NCBI RefSeq assembly: GCF_014649755.1 | Contig: NZ_BMTQ01000001.1 | Location: 372,001-436,000, forward strand | Length of the DNA: 64,000 nucleotides | Direction: 5' to 3' | Source: Streptomyces litmocidini | GTDB lineage: Bacteria; Actinomycetota; Actinomycetes; Streptomycetales; Streptomycetaceae | In this document: positions 8,054 to 15,999 of the stretch, one piece after another | How the letters are laid out: every line of letters begins with the position of its first letter | Position numbering within the stretch: the first letter of the stretch is position 1 | Notes under the pieces: model-generated | Told to the model about the DNA's origin: nothing | What the model saw: only the letters and a program-made list of their open reading frames with translations | Databases searched by the model: none | Position numbers and translations under genes: made by a program

Positions 8054-9570
8054 GGGGTGGCGTGGGCCGAGGCCCGGGCGAGGGCGCCGGTCGCGTGGGC
8101 CAGCAGGCCGAGCGCGGCGGCGCCGCAGACGAGGGTGGGTACGGCTCCGGGGCCCCGGGCTTCGACGAGGGCGCGCACCGGGACGGCGAGCGCGTCGAAG
8201 CCGGGGAGGGGGACGCGGGCGGCGAGGACGCTCGCGAGGGCGAGGACCTCGCCCGCGCAGGCCGCGGCGAGGACGGCGGCGGCCGCCTCGGGGTGGCCGT
8301 GGACGGTGTGGAGCCGGGCGAGCAGCAGGAGCGCCCCGAGGGCGAGGGCTCCGGAGCTGAAGCCGGTGAGGACGAGCAGGCCGGTGAGGGCGAGGAGTTG
8401 GAGGGTCACGGTGCCGAGGAGCAGCGGCCGGACGGCGGCGGCGAAGTCGGCGAGGCCGCGGCTGTCGGCGATCCGGCGGCGCGCCCGGCTCGCGAAGAGG
8501 TGGGCGCCCCAGGCGGCGGGGGCGACGGCGAGGGCGAGGCCCAGGAGGGGCGCGGTGGTGAGCTCCCAGGGTCCGTCGGGGCCGCCCGTGAGGACCTGGT
8601 CCAGGAGTCCGTCGCCGCCGACCGCGTACGCCAGGAGCCAGAGGGTCCAGAGCCGGGCGGCGGGGACGGTCCCTCCATCCGGGGCGCGGAAGGGGCCCTG
8701 CCTGACGGCGAGCAGCAGGGCCCCGCCGAGGGCGAGGGCCCCGGCGGCCCCGACGGCGAGCCGCACGGGCCCGTGACCGGAGGCGAGTCCGAGGGCCGTG
8801 AGTCCGGCGACGCCGCCGGGGGCGAGGACGGCCGGCGCCCAGGGCGCCCGGGCCCGCTCCGGTTCCACGACGGGCGCGGGCCCCTCCGGTCCGCGGGGCA
8901 CGCGCGCGTACAGCTCCTCGGCGAGCGAGAACACGTCGCGGTGCCGGAACCGCGCGGCGGTCCGGTCGGTGAACCCCTGCGCTTCGAGACCCGCGGCGAT
9001 CTCCAGCGGATCGACGGCCCGCTCGCAGAGCTCCCGGTGCCGGTGCATGAGCACCTTCACGGGGTCGGCCTGTCCCCGGCGGCTCCGGGGCCGCGCGCCG
9101 ACGTCCGCGGCGGTGCCGGCCGGTGCGGGGCGGGGGGCGGTGCCGTCCGCGGCGACGGCGGCCGGTGCGGGGCGGAGGGCGGTGCCGTCCGCCGGACGGT
9201 TCTCGACGCGGGTCCCCTCGGTCGGCTCGGCCGGCTCGGGCCGGGCGGCCGGCTCCGGGGCCGGGCCGGGGGCCGTCGGGGCCGGGTGGGAGGCCGTCGG
9301 GGCCGGTGCGTCCGTCGGGGCCGCGGCCTCCGAGGGCGGCTCCTGCCCTTCCGTCACCGCCGGGGCCGGTGCGTCCCAGGCCGTGCCGGAGCACGGGGGC
9401 GGCGTGGGGGTCGCCTCCCGGGGCGGGGCTATCTCGGAGGGGACGGGGTCCTCGGGGGCGGGGGCGCGCAGGTCGAGGGTGCCGGCCGCGGTGAGGGCGG
9501 GGGTGCCGAGGAGGGCTTCGGAGCGGGCGTCCCAGGCTCCGGGGCTCGTCGGGGCGGCGGAGCCGCGCAT
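8050..9570 (-). CDS. Multi-pass integral membrane protein with long disordered N-terminus
   Basis: A 506-residue protein. Residues 1 to about 180 are Pro/Ala/Glu-rich and low complexity. A helical charged segment (MHRHRELCERAVDPLEIAA and FTDRTAARFRHRDVFSLAEE) follows, and then about eight hydrophobic segments fill the rest. I do not recognise a family. In Pel loci a membrane protein (PelG, with PelD/PelE) accompanies PelF to form the synthase, and this protein could play that part, but its membrane-span count is lower than PelG's and no motif proves it. The start at 9570 is supported by GAAGGAGG seven nt upstream. It follows the glycosyltransferase gene by 13 nt and overlaps the 49-codon ORF. 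Confidence 0.75.
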   Translation of the reverse strand: MRGSAAPTSPGAWDARSEALLGTPALTAAGTLDLRAPAPEDPVPSEIAPPREATPTPPPCSGTAWDAPAPAVTEGQEPPSEAAAPTDAPAPTASHPAPTAPGPAPEPAARPEPAEPTEGTRVENRPADGTALRPAPAAVAADGTAPRPAPAGTAADVGARPRSRRGQADPVKVLMHRHRELCERAVDPLEIAAGLEAQGFTDRTAARFRHRDVFSLAEELYARVPRGPEGPAPVVEPERARAPWAPAVLAPGGVAGLTALGLASGHGPVRLAVGAAGALALGGALLLAVRQGPFRAPDGGTVPAARLWTLWLLAYAVGGDGLLDQVLTGGPDGPWELTTAPLLGLALAVAPAAWGAHLFASRARRRIADSRGLADFAAAVRPLLLGTVTLQLLALTGLLVLTGFSSGALALGALLLLARLHTVHGHPEAAAAVLAAACAGEVLALASVLAARVPLPGFDALAVPVRALVEARGPGAVPTLVCGAAALGLLAHATGALARASAHATP

Positions 9571-9583
9571 GGGGGTGCCTCCT

Positions 9584-11239
9584 TCAGGCATCGGGGGCTC
9601 CCGTCCCCGCGGACACGGCCTTGGGCGCCCAGCTGCCGGGCACATGGGCCTCGGCCGGGTGGGCGAAGGGGACGCCGTCCCCGGGGCGGTGGCGCACCGG
9701 CGCGTGGGAGAGGAGTTCGAGGTAGATGCCGCGGAACGCGGCGAGGTTCTGTTCGACGGTGAAGAGTTCGAGCGCGCGGGCGCGGGCGGCGGCACCGAGC
9801 CGGTGGCGGCGCTCGGGGTCGCGGAGCAGCGCGAGGCAGGCGTCGGCGAGCGCCCGGGGGTTGCGCGGGGGGACGACGAGGCCGGTGCCGCCGACGATCT
9901 CGACGACGGCGCCGACGTCGGTGGAGACGGTGGCCCGCGCGCAGAACATCGCTTCGACGAGAGGGGCGGGGAAGCCCTCGACGAGGCTGGACATGACGAC
10001 GAGCGCGCCGGAGGCGTACGTGTCCTCCAGGGTGGGCGCCTCGGGGCCGCCGAGCTCCTCGAAGGTGACGGGGTTCTCGCCGACGGCGTGCGCCCCGGGG
10101 GCCTCGTCGGGGAAGAGCTGGGCGGCGAGCCCCTTGCAGTACGTGAGGTAGCCGGCGCCGCACGGTTCGCGCTCGGGCACGGCGACGATCCGCAGCCGGG
10201 CGTCGGGCTGGCGGGCCCGGATCTCGGCGAAGGCGTGGAGCAGGCCGACGAGGTCCTTGGCCGGTTCGACGCGGCCGACCCAGAGGAGGGTGGCGGGGTC
10301 ACCGCTCTCCTCGTCCTCGCCGACCTCGGCGAAGCGTTCGGCGGCCATGCCGGGGTGGACGGTGCGGATGCGGGCCCGGTCGGCGCCGCACTTCTCCAGC
10401 CAGCGGCGGGCGTGGGCGTTGCCGGGGGTGAGGAGGGCGGCCTGCCGGTAGGTCTCGCCGGCGAGCCGGCCGTGGAGGGCGGCGAGGAGGGCGCGCAGGG
10501 GGCCGGACCGGTCGGCGCCGGCCGCGGAGAGGTAGTGGGCGCGCAGCGGTACGCCGTACTCGGTGACGAGCAGCGGGGTTCCGAAGAAGCGTTTGGCCAG
10601 CAGGCCGGGGAGGGCGGTGGTGCCTCCGGCGGCGGCGTGGCAGAGGTCGGCTGCGCCGAGCGCGTCGTCCTCGTACCAGTCGAGGGAGAGGGGGCGCAGG
10701 GCCCGCTCCAGGTGTGCGGCGAAGGCGAGGTGGTCGGGGAGCCCGGCGGCGGCCGCGCCCCGGCGTGCGCCGGGCGCGCGGCAGGCGGCCTCCAGGACGC
10801 GCACGGCGTCGTCGGAGCGGAGCGCCCCGGGCAGTCCGCCGCGCTCGCGGGCGAGCTCGGCGAGGGTGTAGAGCCCGTCGGCGAAGGGGGACCCGCCGTT
10901 CCCCTCGTCCTCGTCGTGCTCGGCGCAGAGTCCGGTGGCGAGCCGGTGGTAGGCCTCGGTGAAGCGGCGCCGTTCGCGGCGTCCGTAGGCCCGGCGGGCG
11001 GCGCGGGGCGCGCAGGGGCTCCACGCCCCGGAGGCCGCCGGGGCTCCGTCGGGGCCGCCGGGGTCGGCGACGCGGGCGACGCGGGCGTGGGGCGGCAGGG
11101 GCCTCGGGGTGCCGGCGGGGCCGAGGACGTAGAGGTCGAACCGGTGCTGTCCGAGCCCGTGCACGAGCCGTTCGCACCAGCGTCCGGACTCACCGGTGGC
11201 GTACGGGTAGCCACCCTCCGTGAGCAGTCCGATCCGCAC
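9584..11239 (-). CDS. PelF-like GT4 glycosyltransferase (DUF3492 + Glycos_transf_1)
   Basis: A 551-residue cytosolic glycosyltransferase. The N-terminal half opens with RIGLLTEGGYPYATGESGRW, the DUF3492 signature found in PelF. The C-terminal GT-B lobe has LLWVGRVEPAKDLVGLLHAF and the retaining GT4 EX7E motif EGFPAPLVE within SSLVEGFPAPLVEAMFC. PelF polymerises UDP-N-acetylhexosamine into the cationic Pel exopolysaccharide, and a related domain occurs in the fungal galactosaminogalactan synthase. It is the first gene of a five-ORF operon running to 6202. The GTG start is preceded by a weak GGGGGT. An imperfect 16-bp inverted repeat lies about 80 bp upstream and could be an operator or attenuator. 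Confidence 0.8.
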   Translation of the reverse strand: MRIGLLTEGGYPYATGESGRWCERLVHGLGQHRFDLYVLGPAGTPRPLPPHARVARVADPGGPDGAPAASGAWSPCAPRAARRAYGRRERRRFTEAYHRLATGLCAEHDEDEGNGGSPFADGLYTLAELARERGGLPGALRSDDAVRVLEAACRAPGARRGAAAAGLPDHLAFAAHLERALRPLSLDWYEDDALGAADLCHAAAGGTTALPGLLAKRFFGTPLLVTEYGVPLRAHYLSAAGADRSGPLRALLAALHGRLAGETYRQAALLTPGNAHARRWLEKCGADRARIRTVHPGMAAERFAEVGEDEESGDPATLLWVGRVEPAKDLVGLLHAFAEIRARQPDARLRIVAVPEREPCGAGYLTYCKGLAAQLFPDEAPGAHAVGENPVTFEELGGPEAPTLEDTYASGALVVMSSLVEGFPAPLVEAMFCARATVSTDVGAVVEIVGGTGLVVPPRNPRALADACLALLRDPERRHRLGAAARARALELFTVEQNLAAFRGIYLELLSHAPVRHRPGDGVPFAHPAEAHVPGSWAPKAVSAGTGAPDA

Positions 11240-11742
11240 GCGTGCACCCCCGATCTCCCTTGACGGCGGTCACCGTCGGCCCGGTGACTCGCAGCGGGAA
11301 GAACGTAAGCGGAGACAACGGTGGCGCGACGGACGGTTGTCCGTCGCACCACCGGAAGGGGTGAATGCACGTAACTTTCCCACCCCGGTCGCGTTCTGTC
11401 GCGGTACGGAGCAGAACGCTCACGGAGCGTCAGGCGACGGCCAGTTCCCGGCGCCGTTCCCCGCGTTCCGCCGCGAGGAGCGGGTCGAGGGAGGGGACGG
11501 CGGCGAGCGGCTGCCGGGCGTACGGGGCCCGGGGCGCGCCGAGCACTCCGGCGACGGGGCCGCGCCCGGTCTCCCGCCGGGGCGGCGAGCAGCGGAAGGA
11601 GACCTCTCGGGGTGGACCGCGGAAAGGAGAAAGGGAATTCCGCAGGCGCGGGAAAAGGGCCCGAAAGGGGAAACGGCGCCTGCGGGAATGCGGAACCCGG
11701 GCGCGGCGAGAAAAAGGGGGGCCGACGAGCGCTCGGGCTGCG
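11240..11742. other. Gene-poor intergenic region with structured DNA
   Basis: About 500 bp with no ORF showing codon bias. It holds the upstream region of the glycosyltransferase operon. Inverted repeats are at 11319-11354 and GCGTTCTG (11391-11398) paired with CAGAACGC (11412-11419). A purine-rich hairpin is at 11638-11687, with a perfect core stem CCGCAGGCGC (11640-11649) / GCGCCTGCGG (11676-11685) enclosing repeated GGAAA/GGGAAA runs. The A-runs are unusual in this GC-rich sequence. A structured RNA is possible but unproven. Confidence 0.5.
11319..11354 (-). promoter_or_regulatory. 16-bp inverted repeat upstream of the PelF-like operon
   Basis: CGGTGGCGCGACGGAC (11319-11334) and GTCCGTCGCACCACCG (11339-11354) are complementary at 15 of 16 positions around a GGTT spacer. 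It lies 80-115 bp before the glycosyltransferase start codon. It could be a repressor operator or an attenuator hairpin; no -10/-35 assignment is secure. Confidence 0.45.
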
Positions 11743-11838
11743 TCAGTTGCGGAGAATGTCGGCGACCGTGCGTCCGGTCACGCCGAAGAGCGCCGGCTCG
11801 AGAGCGGCGCTGTCGGAAACGACGCGACGGTGCGACAT
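11743..11838 (-). CDS. Possible 31-residue ORF or gene remnant
   Basis: A short frame starting MSHRRVVSDSAALEP and ending GVTGRTVADILRN has a more protein-like composition than its surroundings. No Shine-Dalgarno precedes the ATG. The C-terminus faintly recalls the 'GVSGR' region of IS110-type transposases, but the match is too short to trust. It could be a small gene, a decayed insertion-sequence fragment or chance. Confidence 0.2.
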   Translation of the reverse strand: MSHRRVVSDSAALEPALFGVTGRTVADILRN

Positions 11839-11887
11839 GCCGAGAAACACGAACGGACGCGTGAGCGATGTCCACGCGCTCGCACGC

Positions 11888-11913
11888 CATCCCGAGACGG
11901 ACGTCTCGGGATG
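11888..11913 (-). terminator. Hairpin after the DUF3152 gene
   Basis: An 11-bp perfect stem pairs CATCCCGAGAC (11888-11898) with GTCTCGGGATG (11903-11913) over a GGAC loop. It starts 27 nt after the DUF3152 stop codon. Confidence 0.65.
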
Positions 11914-11939
11914 CGGACACCCCGCGGCGGGACCGAACG

Positions 11940-13421
11940 TCAACTCGCCGGATACACCCAGGGGTTGGGTCGGCACTTGATGCCGTCGATGTCCAGGGAC
12001 TTCGTCTGCTGCTGCATCACGGGGGCCAGCGCGCCCGGTGTCCGGCAGCTGACGTGCCCGTGCCCGAGGCGGTGTCCGACCTCGTGGTTGATGAGCATCT
12101 GGCGATAGGCGTGCATCGCCTTCGGACCGAAGGTCTCCGACCCCTGCGCCCAGCGGAACGCGTTGATCATCACGCGCTGGGTCGAGGCCGAGTCGCAGGA
12201 GACGTTGTCGACGGTGGTGTCGAGCCCGGACTTCGCGCACCAGGCACCGGTGGTCCCCGGGCTGGCCAGGGTGATCACGAACTCCGGCTCGCCGCTGGAA
12301 ATGCGCTCGAAGGTCATCTCGCCCCGACCGGCCCAGCTGCGCTTGTCGTTGAGGGTCCTCTGCACGGCGTCGGCGAAGAGCTTCGGATCGAGGCCGATCC
12401 CCTTCTCGACGTCGACCCGGTAGCGGATCAGCCGCCCCTTGCCGGGCGCCTTCGCCAGGCCCGGCACGGACTCGAACTCCCCCGAGCCCTTCAGCTTCGG
12501 ATCGATCGGGAACTGGCGGGTCATCAGCTGCTCGTACGTCGGCGGGGCGACGGCGGGCACCGGCTTCGCCGGGACGGGCCGCTCCTCGGAGCGGGAGGCG
12601 GAGTCGTCCACGGACCGCTCGTCGGGCCGTCCGGCGGCGTGGGCGGCGGCCGGGGACTCGCCCCTGCCCGTGACCTGCCCCGCGACGACGACGGCGAGGA
12701 CGGTGGCGATGGCGGCGGCCGCGATCCCGGTGAAGGCGCGGCCGAGCCCGCTCCGGGAGGCCGGGGCCTCCGGCTCCGGACTCTCGTCGGCGCCCTCTCC
12801 CCGGCGCGGCGCGGGGACGAACGGCGCCTCGGTGCCCTCCTGTTCGGGCGCGGCGGTCCGGGCGGCGGCGCCACGGGGGCCGTAGGTCGCGGGGCGCGGG
12901 GCGGAGGTCTCCTCGTGCTGCGGATGACCGCCCCGTACGGGCGCCCCGCGGGCGGGGACACCGCGCGCCGGAGTGCCGGGCGCGCCGGAGTGCACGGGGG
13001 TCCCGTGGGCGGGCGTGGCGTGCCGCGGCCCCCCGGCCGCACCGCGCCCCGTGCCGCCCTGCGCCGGAGCCCCGGACCGGGGAGTGCCGTGCGCGGGGGT
13101 CCCGTGGCGGGGAGCCCCCTGGGCCGGGGCTCCCCGGCGCGATGCCCCCGGGGCCGGGGCCCCGTACTGCGGCGTCCCCGGGGCCGGGGCGCCGTACTGC
13201 GGGGTCCCCTGGGCCGGGGCGCCGTACACCGGCGTGCCGTGGGCCGGGGTCCCGTACCCCTGCGTCGTGGCGCCCTGGCCGGCGTCGCCCGTCTCCCTGC
13301 GGCGGCGTCCCGTGCCGGGCGGCGGCCCCTCCGGGACCGCTCCCGCCCGCGTCCCCGCTCCCGCCTGCTGCCCGGTGTCGGCCACCGGGGGCGCGGAGTC
13401 CTTGCGACTGTGTCGTCCCAC
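11940..13421 (-). CDS. DUF3152 membrane-anchored metallopeptidase-like protein with GTP/GAP repeats
   Basis: A 493-residue protein. Residues about 30-130 are tandem Gly-Ala-Pro/Gly-Thr-Pro repeats (unit like YGAPAPGTPQ), probably disordered. A single membrane segment lies near 205-230, followed by a linker. The C-terminal 200 residues form the DUF3152 domain with the zinc-protease-like motif HEVGHRLGHGHVSC and several cysteines outside the membrane. The actinobacterial homologue in M. tuberculosis is Rv3207c, next to moeZ. A secreted metalloprotease is inferred from the HExxH motif and the third histidine in GHGH; activity has not, as far as I know, been shown. The GTG start lies 8 nt after the upstream hydrolase stop, so the two genes form an operon. 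Confidence 0.8.
   Translation of the reverse strand: MGRHSRKDSAPPVADTGQQAGAGTRAGAVPEGPPPGTGRRRRETGDAGQGATTQGYGTPAHGTPVYGAPAQGTPQYGAPAPGTPQYGAPAPGASRRGAPAQGAPRHGTPAHGTPRSGAPAQGGTGRGAAGGPRHATPAHGTPVHSGAPGTPARGVPARGAPVRGGHPQHEETSAPRPATYGPRGAAARTAAPEQEGTEAPFVPAPRRGEGADESPEPEAPASRSGLGRAFTGIAAAAIATVLAVVVAGQVTGRGESPAAAHAAGRPDERSVDDSASRSEERPVPAKPVPAVAPPTYEQLMTRQFPIDPKLKGSGEFESVPGLAKAPGKGRLIRYRVDVEKGIGLDPKLFADAVQRTLNDKRSWAGRGEMTFERISSGEPEFVITLASPGTTGAWCAKSGLDTTVDNVSCDSASTQRVMINAFRWAQGSETFGPKAMHAYRQMLINHEVGHRLGHGHVSCRTPGALAPVMQQQTKSLDIDGIKCRPNPWVYPAS
12990..13270. repeat. 30-bp coding tandem repeats in the DUF3152 gene
   Basis: Degenerate copies of a unit resembling GGGGCCGTACTGCGGCGTCC encode ten-residue YGAPAxGTPx repeats. 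The best copies are at about 13150-13260. Similar repeats with an 11-residue unit occur in the unrelated gene at 50805-52973. Confidence 0.7.
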
Positions 13422-13429
13422 GCCCCGGA

Positions 13430-14395
13430 TCAGCTCCCGCCGTCATCGGCGATCAGGTCCCGGAAGGCCTGGGCGACCGTCTCGGGGTACTCCATCATCG
13501 CCACGTGCCCCGCGTCGGGGAGGGTCAGCAGGCGCGAGCCGCGGAAGGCGGCGGCCGCCTTCCGGGCCATCCGGTAGGAGACGAGCCGGTCGTGCCGGCC
13601 GTAGACGAGCAGCGTCGGGGCGAGGACCCGCTCGGCCTGCCGCCACAGCCCGTGCTGCCCGCCGAGGGTGTACGCGTCGACGATGCCGCGGGAGGAGCGC
13701 GCCATGACGTCCCAGAAGTACGGGAGCTCCAGCCGCCGCTCCATCTCCTCCACGGCGTGTCGCAGGCCCTCGTCGGTGACCAGGCCGGGGTCCCCGTAAC
13801 AGAGCGCGAGGACGCCCTTGACCCGCTGCTCGGCCGTCCAGTCCTTGGTGAGCCTCGCGAAGAACGAGGCGACGCCGGGCACCGCGAGCAGCACGGTGGG
13901 CCAGGCGGTGCGCTGGGCGCGCAGTTCGGGCAGGGCCGGGGAGACGAGGGTGAGGGTCCGGACCAGGTCGGGCCGGACGGCGGCGACGCGGGTGGCGACG
14001 GCGCCGCCCAGCGAGTTGCCGAAGAGGTGGACGGGTCCGCGCCCACCGGCGTCGAGGAGCCGGATGACGGCGCGGGCGTGTCCGGTGACCGAGTAGTTGC
14101 CGTCGTCGGGCGGCGGGGAGTCGCCGAAGCCGGGCAGGTCGACCGCCTCGCCGTCGACGTGGTCCGCGAGCAGCGGCATGAGGGCGGACCAGTTCTGCGA
14201 GGAGCCGCCGAGCCCGTGGACGTACAGCGCGGGCGGCAGACCGGGGCGGTTCCCCGGCCGGGCGCGCACGGTGAGGGTGAGTCCGGGCAGCGCCACGGAG
14301 CGGAGCTCCTCGCCTTCGGCGACCCGTACGGCGCGGATCCGCGACGCGGACGAGGCGGCGGCGGGCCGGGTTTCCGGCAGCTCGGTCGAGGACAT
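13430..14395 (-). CDS. Alpha/beta-fold hydrolase
   Basis: A 321-residue cytosolic serine hydrolase. It shows the oxyanion motif YVHGLGGSSQNW, the nucleophile elbow GNSLGG, the acid in VYGRHDRLV and the catalytic histidine in PDAGHVAMME, with a cap domain between. Substrate unknown; relatives include esterases, haloperoxidase-like and lipase-like enzymes. It is probably co-transcribed with the DUF3152 gene 8 nt downstream. The start has TAATAT exactly 7 nt upstream (14408-14403) and no Shine-Dalgarno, so the mRNA is probably leaderless. Confidence 0.85.
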   Translation of the reverse strand: MSSTELPETRPAAASSASRIRAVRVAEGEELRSVALPGLTLTVRARPGNRPGLPPALYVHGLGGSSQNWSALMPLLADHVDGEAVDLPGFGDSPPPDDGNYSVTGHARAVIRLLDAGGRGPVHLFGNSLGGAVATRVAAVRPDLVRTLTLVSPALPELRAQRTAWPTVLLAVPGVASFFARLTKDWTAEQRVKGVLALCYGDPGLVTDEGLRHAVEEMERRLELPYFWDVMARSSRGIVDAYTLGGQHGLWRQAERVLAPTLLVYGRHDRLVSYRMARKAAAAFRGSRLLTLPDAGHVAMMEYPETVAQAFRDLIADDGGS

Positions 14396-14533
14396 GGCCG
14401 CAATATTACGAGACGATCACGCGCGCTCGTGTGTGGGTGGGGTCACAGGTGCGTGTGCGGCGGGGCGCGTTCGCTCCTAGGCTCGGAGTGAGGGCCATCG
14501 GGAGCTCCGCGCCCCGCACACGGAAGGAGCCGC

Positions 14534-14749
14534 ATGACTGTCGATCCCAACGAGCCGGACACGTTCATCGAGGAAGAGGTCGTCGTGCTGGACGAGGAGA
14601 CCCCGGAGGCCGATGCCGCCGAGCAGCACGCCGAACTGCAGCAGCGCGAGGACGAACTGCCCGCCCATGTCGAGCGCGACTCGGCGAACGAGGCCGACGC
14701 GTCCGAACAGGCGCGCGTCGTCGCCCTCGACGAGGACGACTACCGCTGA
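14534..14749 (+). CDS. Small acidic protein of unknown function
   Basis: A 71-residue hydrophilic protein in which well over a third of residues are Asp or Glu (VDPNEPDTFIEEEVVVLDEE, EDELPAHVERD). It has no membrane segment or recognised domain and is probably disordered. The start is secure, with GGAAGGAG eight nt upstream. It stands alone between a divergent hydrolase gene and a TetR regulator. I do not recognise a family. Confidence 0.7.
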   Translation: MTVDPNEPDTFIEEEVVVLDEETPEADAAEQHAELQQREDELPAHVERDSANEADASEQARVVALDEDDYR

Positions 14750-14776
14750 GCGCACGGCTCCCGCCGATTTGTTCGG

Positions 14777-14788
14777 TTTAATATTGAA
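14777..14788 (+). promoter_or_regulatory. AT-rich near-palindrome upstream of the TetR gene
   Basis: TTTAATATTGAA (10 of 12 positions palindromic) sits in an AT-rich patch between the acidic-protein stop and the TetR start. It is a candidate promoter or autoregulatory operator; the boundary is not defined by sequence alone. Confidence 0.3.
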
Positions 14789-14913
14789 TCGACTGTCGAC
14801 CCGGGCGTCCGGTCCGTGAAATTCTGCGTTCGCACCGCGCACAGCCGGGTTACCCAAAAGTACGATGGCGGCGCGGCGCGACAGCGCACAAGGATCGATT
14901 TTTGGGAGGCCGC

Positions 14914-15573
14914 GTGAGCGCCATCGAGCAGACAGAGGCAGCACGCCCTCGGGGCACGCGCCTGCCGCGACGTGCCCGACGGAACCAGCTGCTCGGCGCG
15001 GCCCAGGAGGTCTTCGTCGCCCAGGGGTACCACTCGGCCGCCATGGACGACATCGCCGAGCGGGCCGGCGTCAGCAAGCCGGTGCTGTACCAGCACTTCC
15101 CCGGGAAGCTGGAGCTCTACCTCGCCCTGCTCGACCAGCACTGCGAGGCCCTCCTGCATGCCGTGCGCACGGCGCTGGCCTCCACCACGGACAACAAGCT
15201 CCGGGTCGCGGCGACGATGGACGCGTACTTCGCGTACGTGGAGGACGAGGGCGGCGCGTTCCGGCTCGTCTTCGAGTCCGACCTGACGAACGAGCCGGCC
15301 GTGCGCGAGCGCGTGGACCGGGTCAGCCTGCAGTGCGCGGAGGCCATCTCCGACGTGATCGCCGAGGACACCGGCCTGTCGAAGGACGAGTCCATGCTGC
15401 TCGCCGTCGGCCTCGGCGGGGTCTCCCAGGTCGTGGCCCGCTACTGGCTGTCCAGCGAGTCGGCCATCCCCCGCGACAAGGCGGTCGGCCTGCTCACCTC
15501 GCTCGCCTGGCGCGGCATCGCGGGCTTCCCGCTGCACCCTGTGGACGGCCAGCTGAGCGCCGAGGGCCACTGA
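14914..15573 (+). CDS. TetR/AcrR-family transcriptional regulator
   Basis: A 219-residue regulator. The N-terminal TetR helix-turn-helix is clear (LGAAQEVFVAQGYHSAAMDD, then IAERAGVSKPVLYQHFPGKLELY, about residues 28-75); the C-terminal ligand domain is of the Rv3208 type. The GTG start is chosen because GGGAGG lies just upstream; a TTG at 14902 would add four residues. It sits next to the DUF3107 gene, as in mycobacteria (Rv3208-Rv3208A), a pairing conserved over long distances. The ligand and regulon cannot be read from sequence. Confidence 0.9.
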   Translation: MSAIEQTEAARPRGTRLPRRARRNQLLGAAQEVFVAQGYHSAAMDDIAERAGVSKPVLYQHFPGKLELYLALLDQHCEALLHAVRTALASTTDNKLRVAATMDAYFAYVEDEGGAFRLVFESDLTNEPAVRERVDRVSLQCAEAISDVIAEDTGLSKDESMLLAVGLGGVSQVVARYWLSSESAIPRDKAVGLLTSLAWRGIAGFPLHPVDGQLSAEGH

Positions 15574-15716
15574 GGCCTTCCCGCGCGCCCGGATTCCCGG
15601 GCACTGTTCGCTCCTGGCGTGCGGCGGCTGACCCTTACGGGTCGCCTCACCGGGCTAATGTGTGCAGCGTACGGCGCGGTATTCGCGCAACGCTGACCGT
15701 TCGGAGGGACATAGCC

Positions 15717-15944
15717 GTGGAGGTCAAGATCGGCGTGCAGCACGCGCCCCGGGAGATCGTTCTGGAGAGCGGGCAGTCCGCCGAGGAGGTCGAGCGCCTG
15801 GTGGCCGACGCGCTGGCCGGCAAGGCGCAGCTGCTCAGCCTCTCGGACGAGAAGGGCCGCAAGGTCCTCGTTCCCGCCGAGAAGATCGCGTACGTGGAGC
15901 TCGGCGAGCCCACCGTGCGTCGCGTGGGCTTCGGCGCGCTCTGA
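15717..15944 (+). CDS. DUF3107 family protein
   Basis: A 75-residue protein with the DUF3107 pattern VKIGVQHAPREIVLES, then ADALAGKAQLLSLSDEKGRKVLVPAEKIAYVEL. It is homologous to mycobacterial TB9.4 (Rv3208A); biochemical function unknown. The fold resembles a small ATP-binding-subunit-like beta protein. GTG start with GGAGGG eight nt upstream. It follows the TetR gene and ends before a strong hairpin. Confidence 0.9.
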   Translation: MEVKIGVQHAPREIVLESGQSAEEVERLVADALAGKAQLLSLSDEKGRKVLVPAEKIAYVELGEPTVRRVGFGAL

Positions 15945-15960
15945 GCCCCGGATCCGACGG

Positions 15961-15999
15961 GAAGGGCCCGGTGGACCTCTTCGGTCCGCCGGGCCCTTC
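15961..15999 (+). terminator. 17-bp hairpin after DUF3107 gene
   Basis: Positions 15961-15977 pair with 15983-15999 (one G-U wobble) around a five-nt loop. It begins 17 nt after the stop codon. Confidence 0.75.

Noticed and set aside
11743..11838. IS110 transposase fragment
   Set aside because: Only about a dozen residues faintly resemble the family; no second fragment, target duplication or inverted repeat was found.
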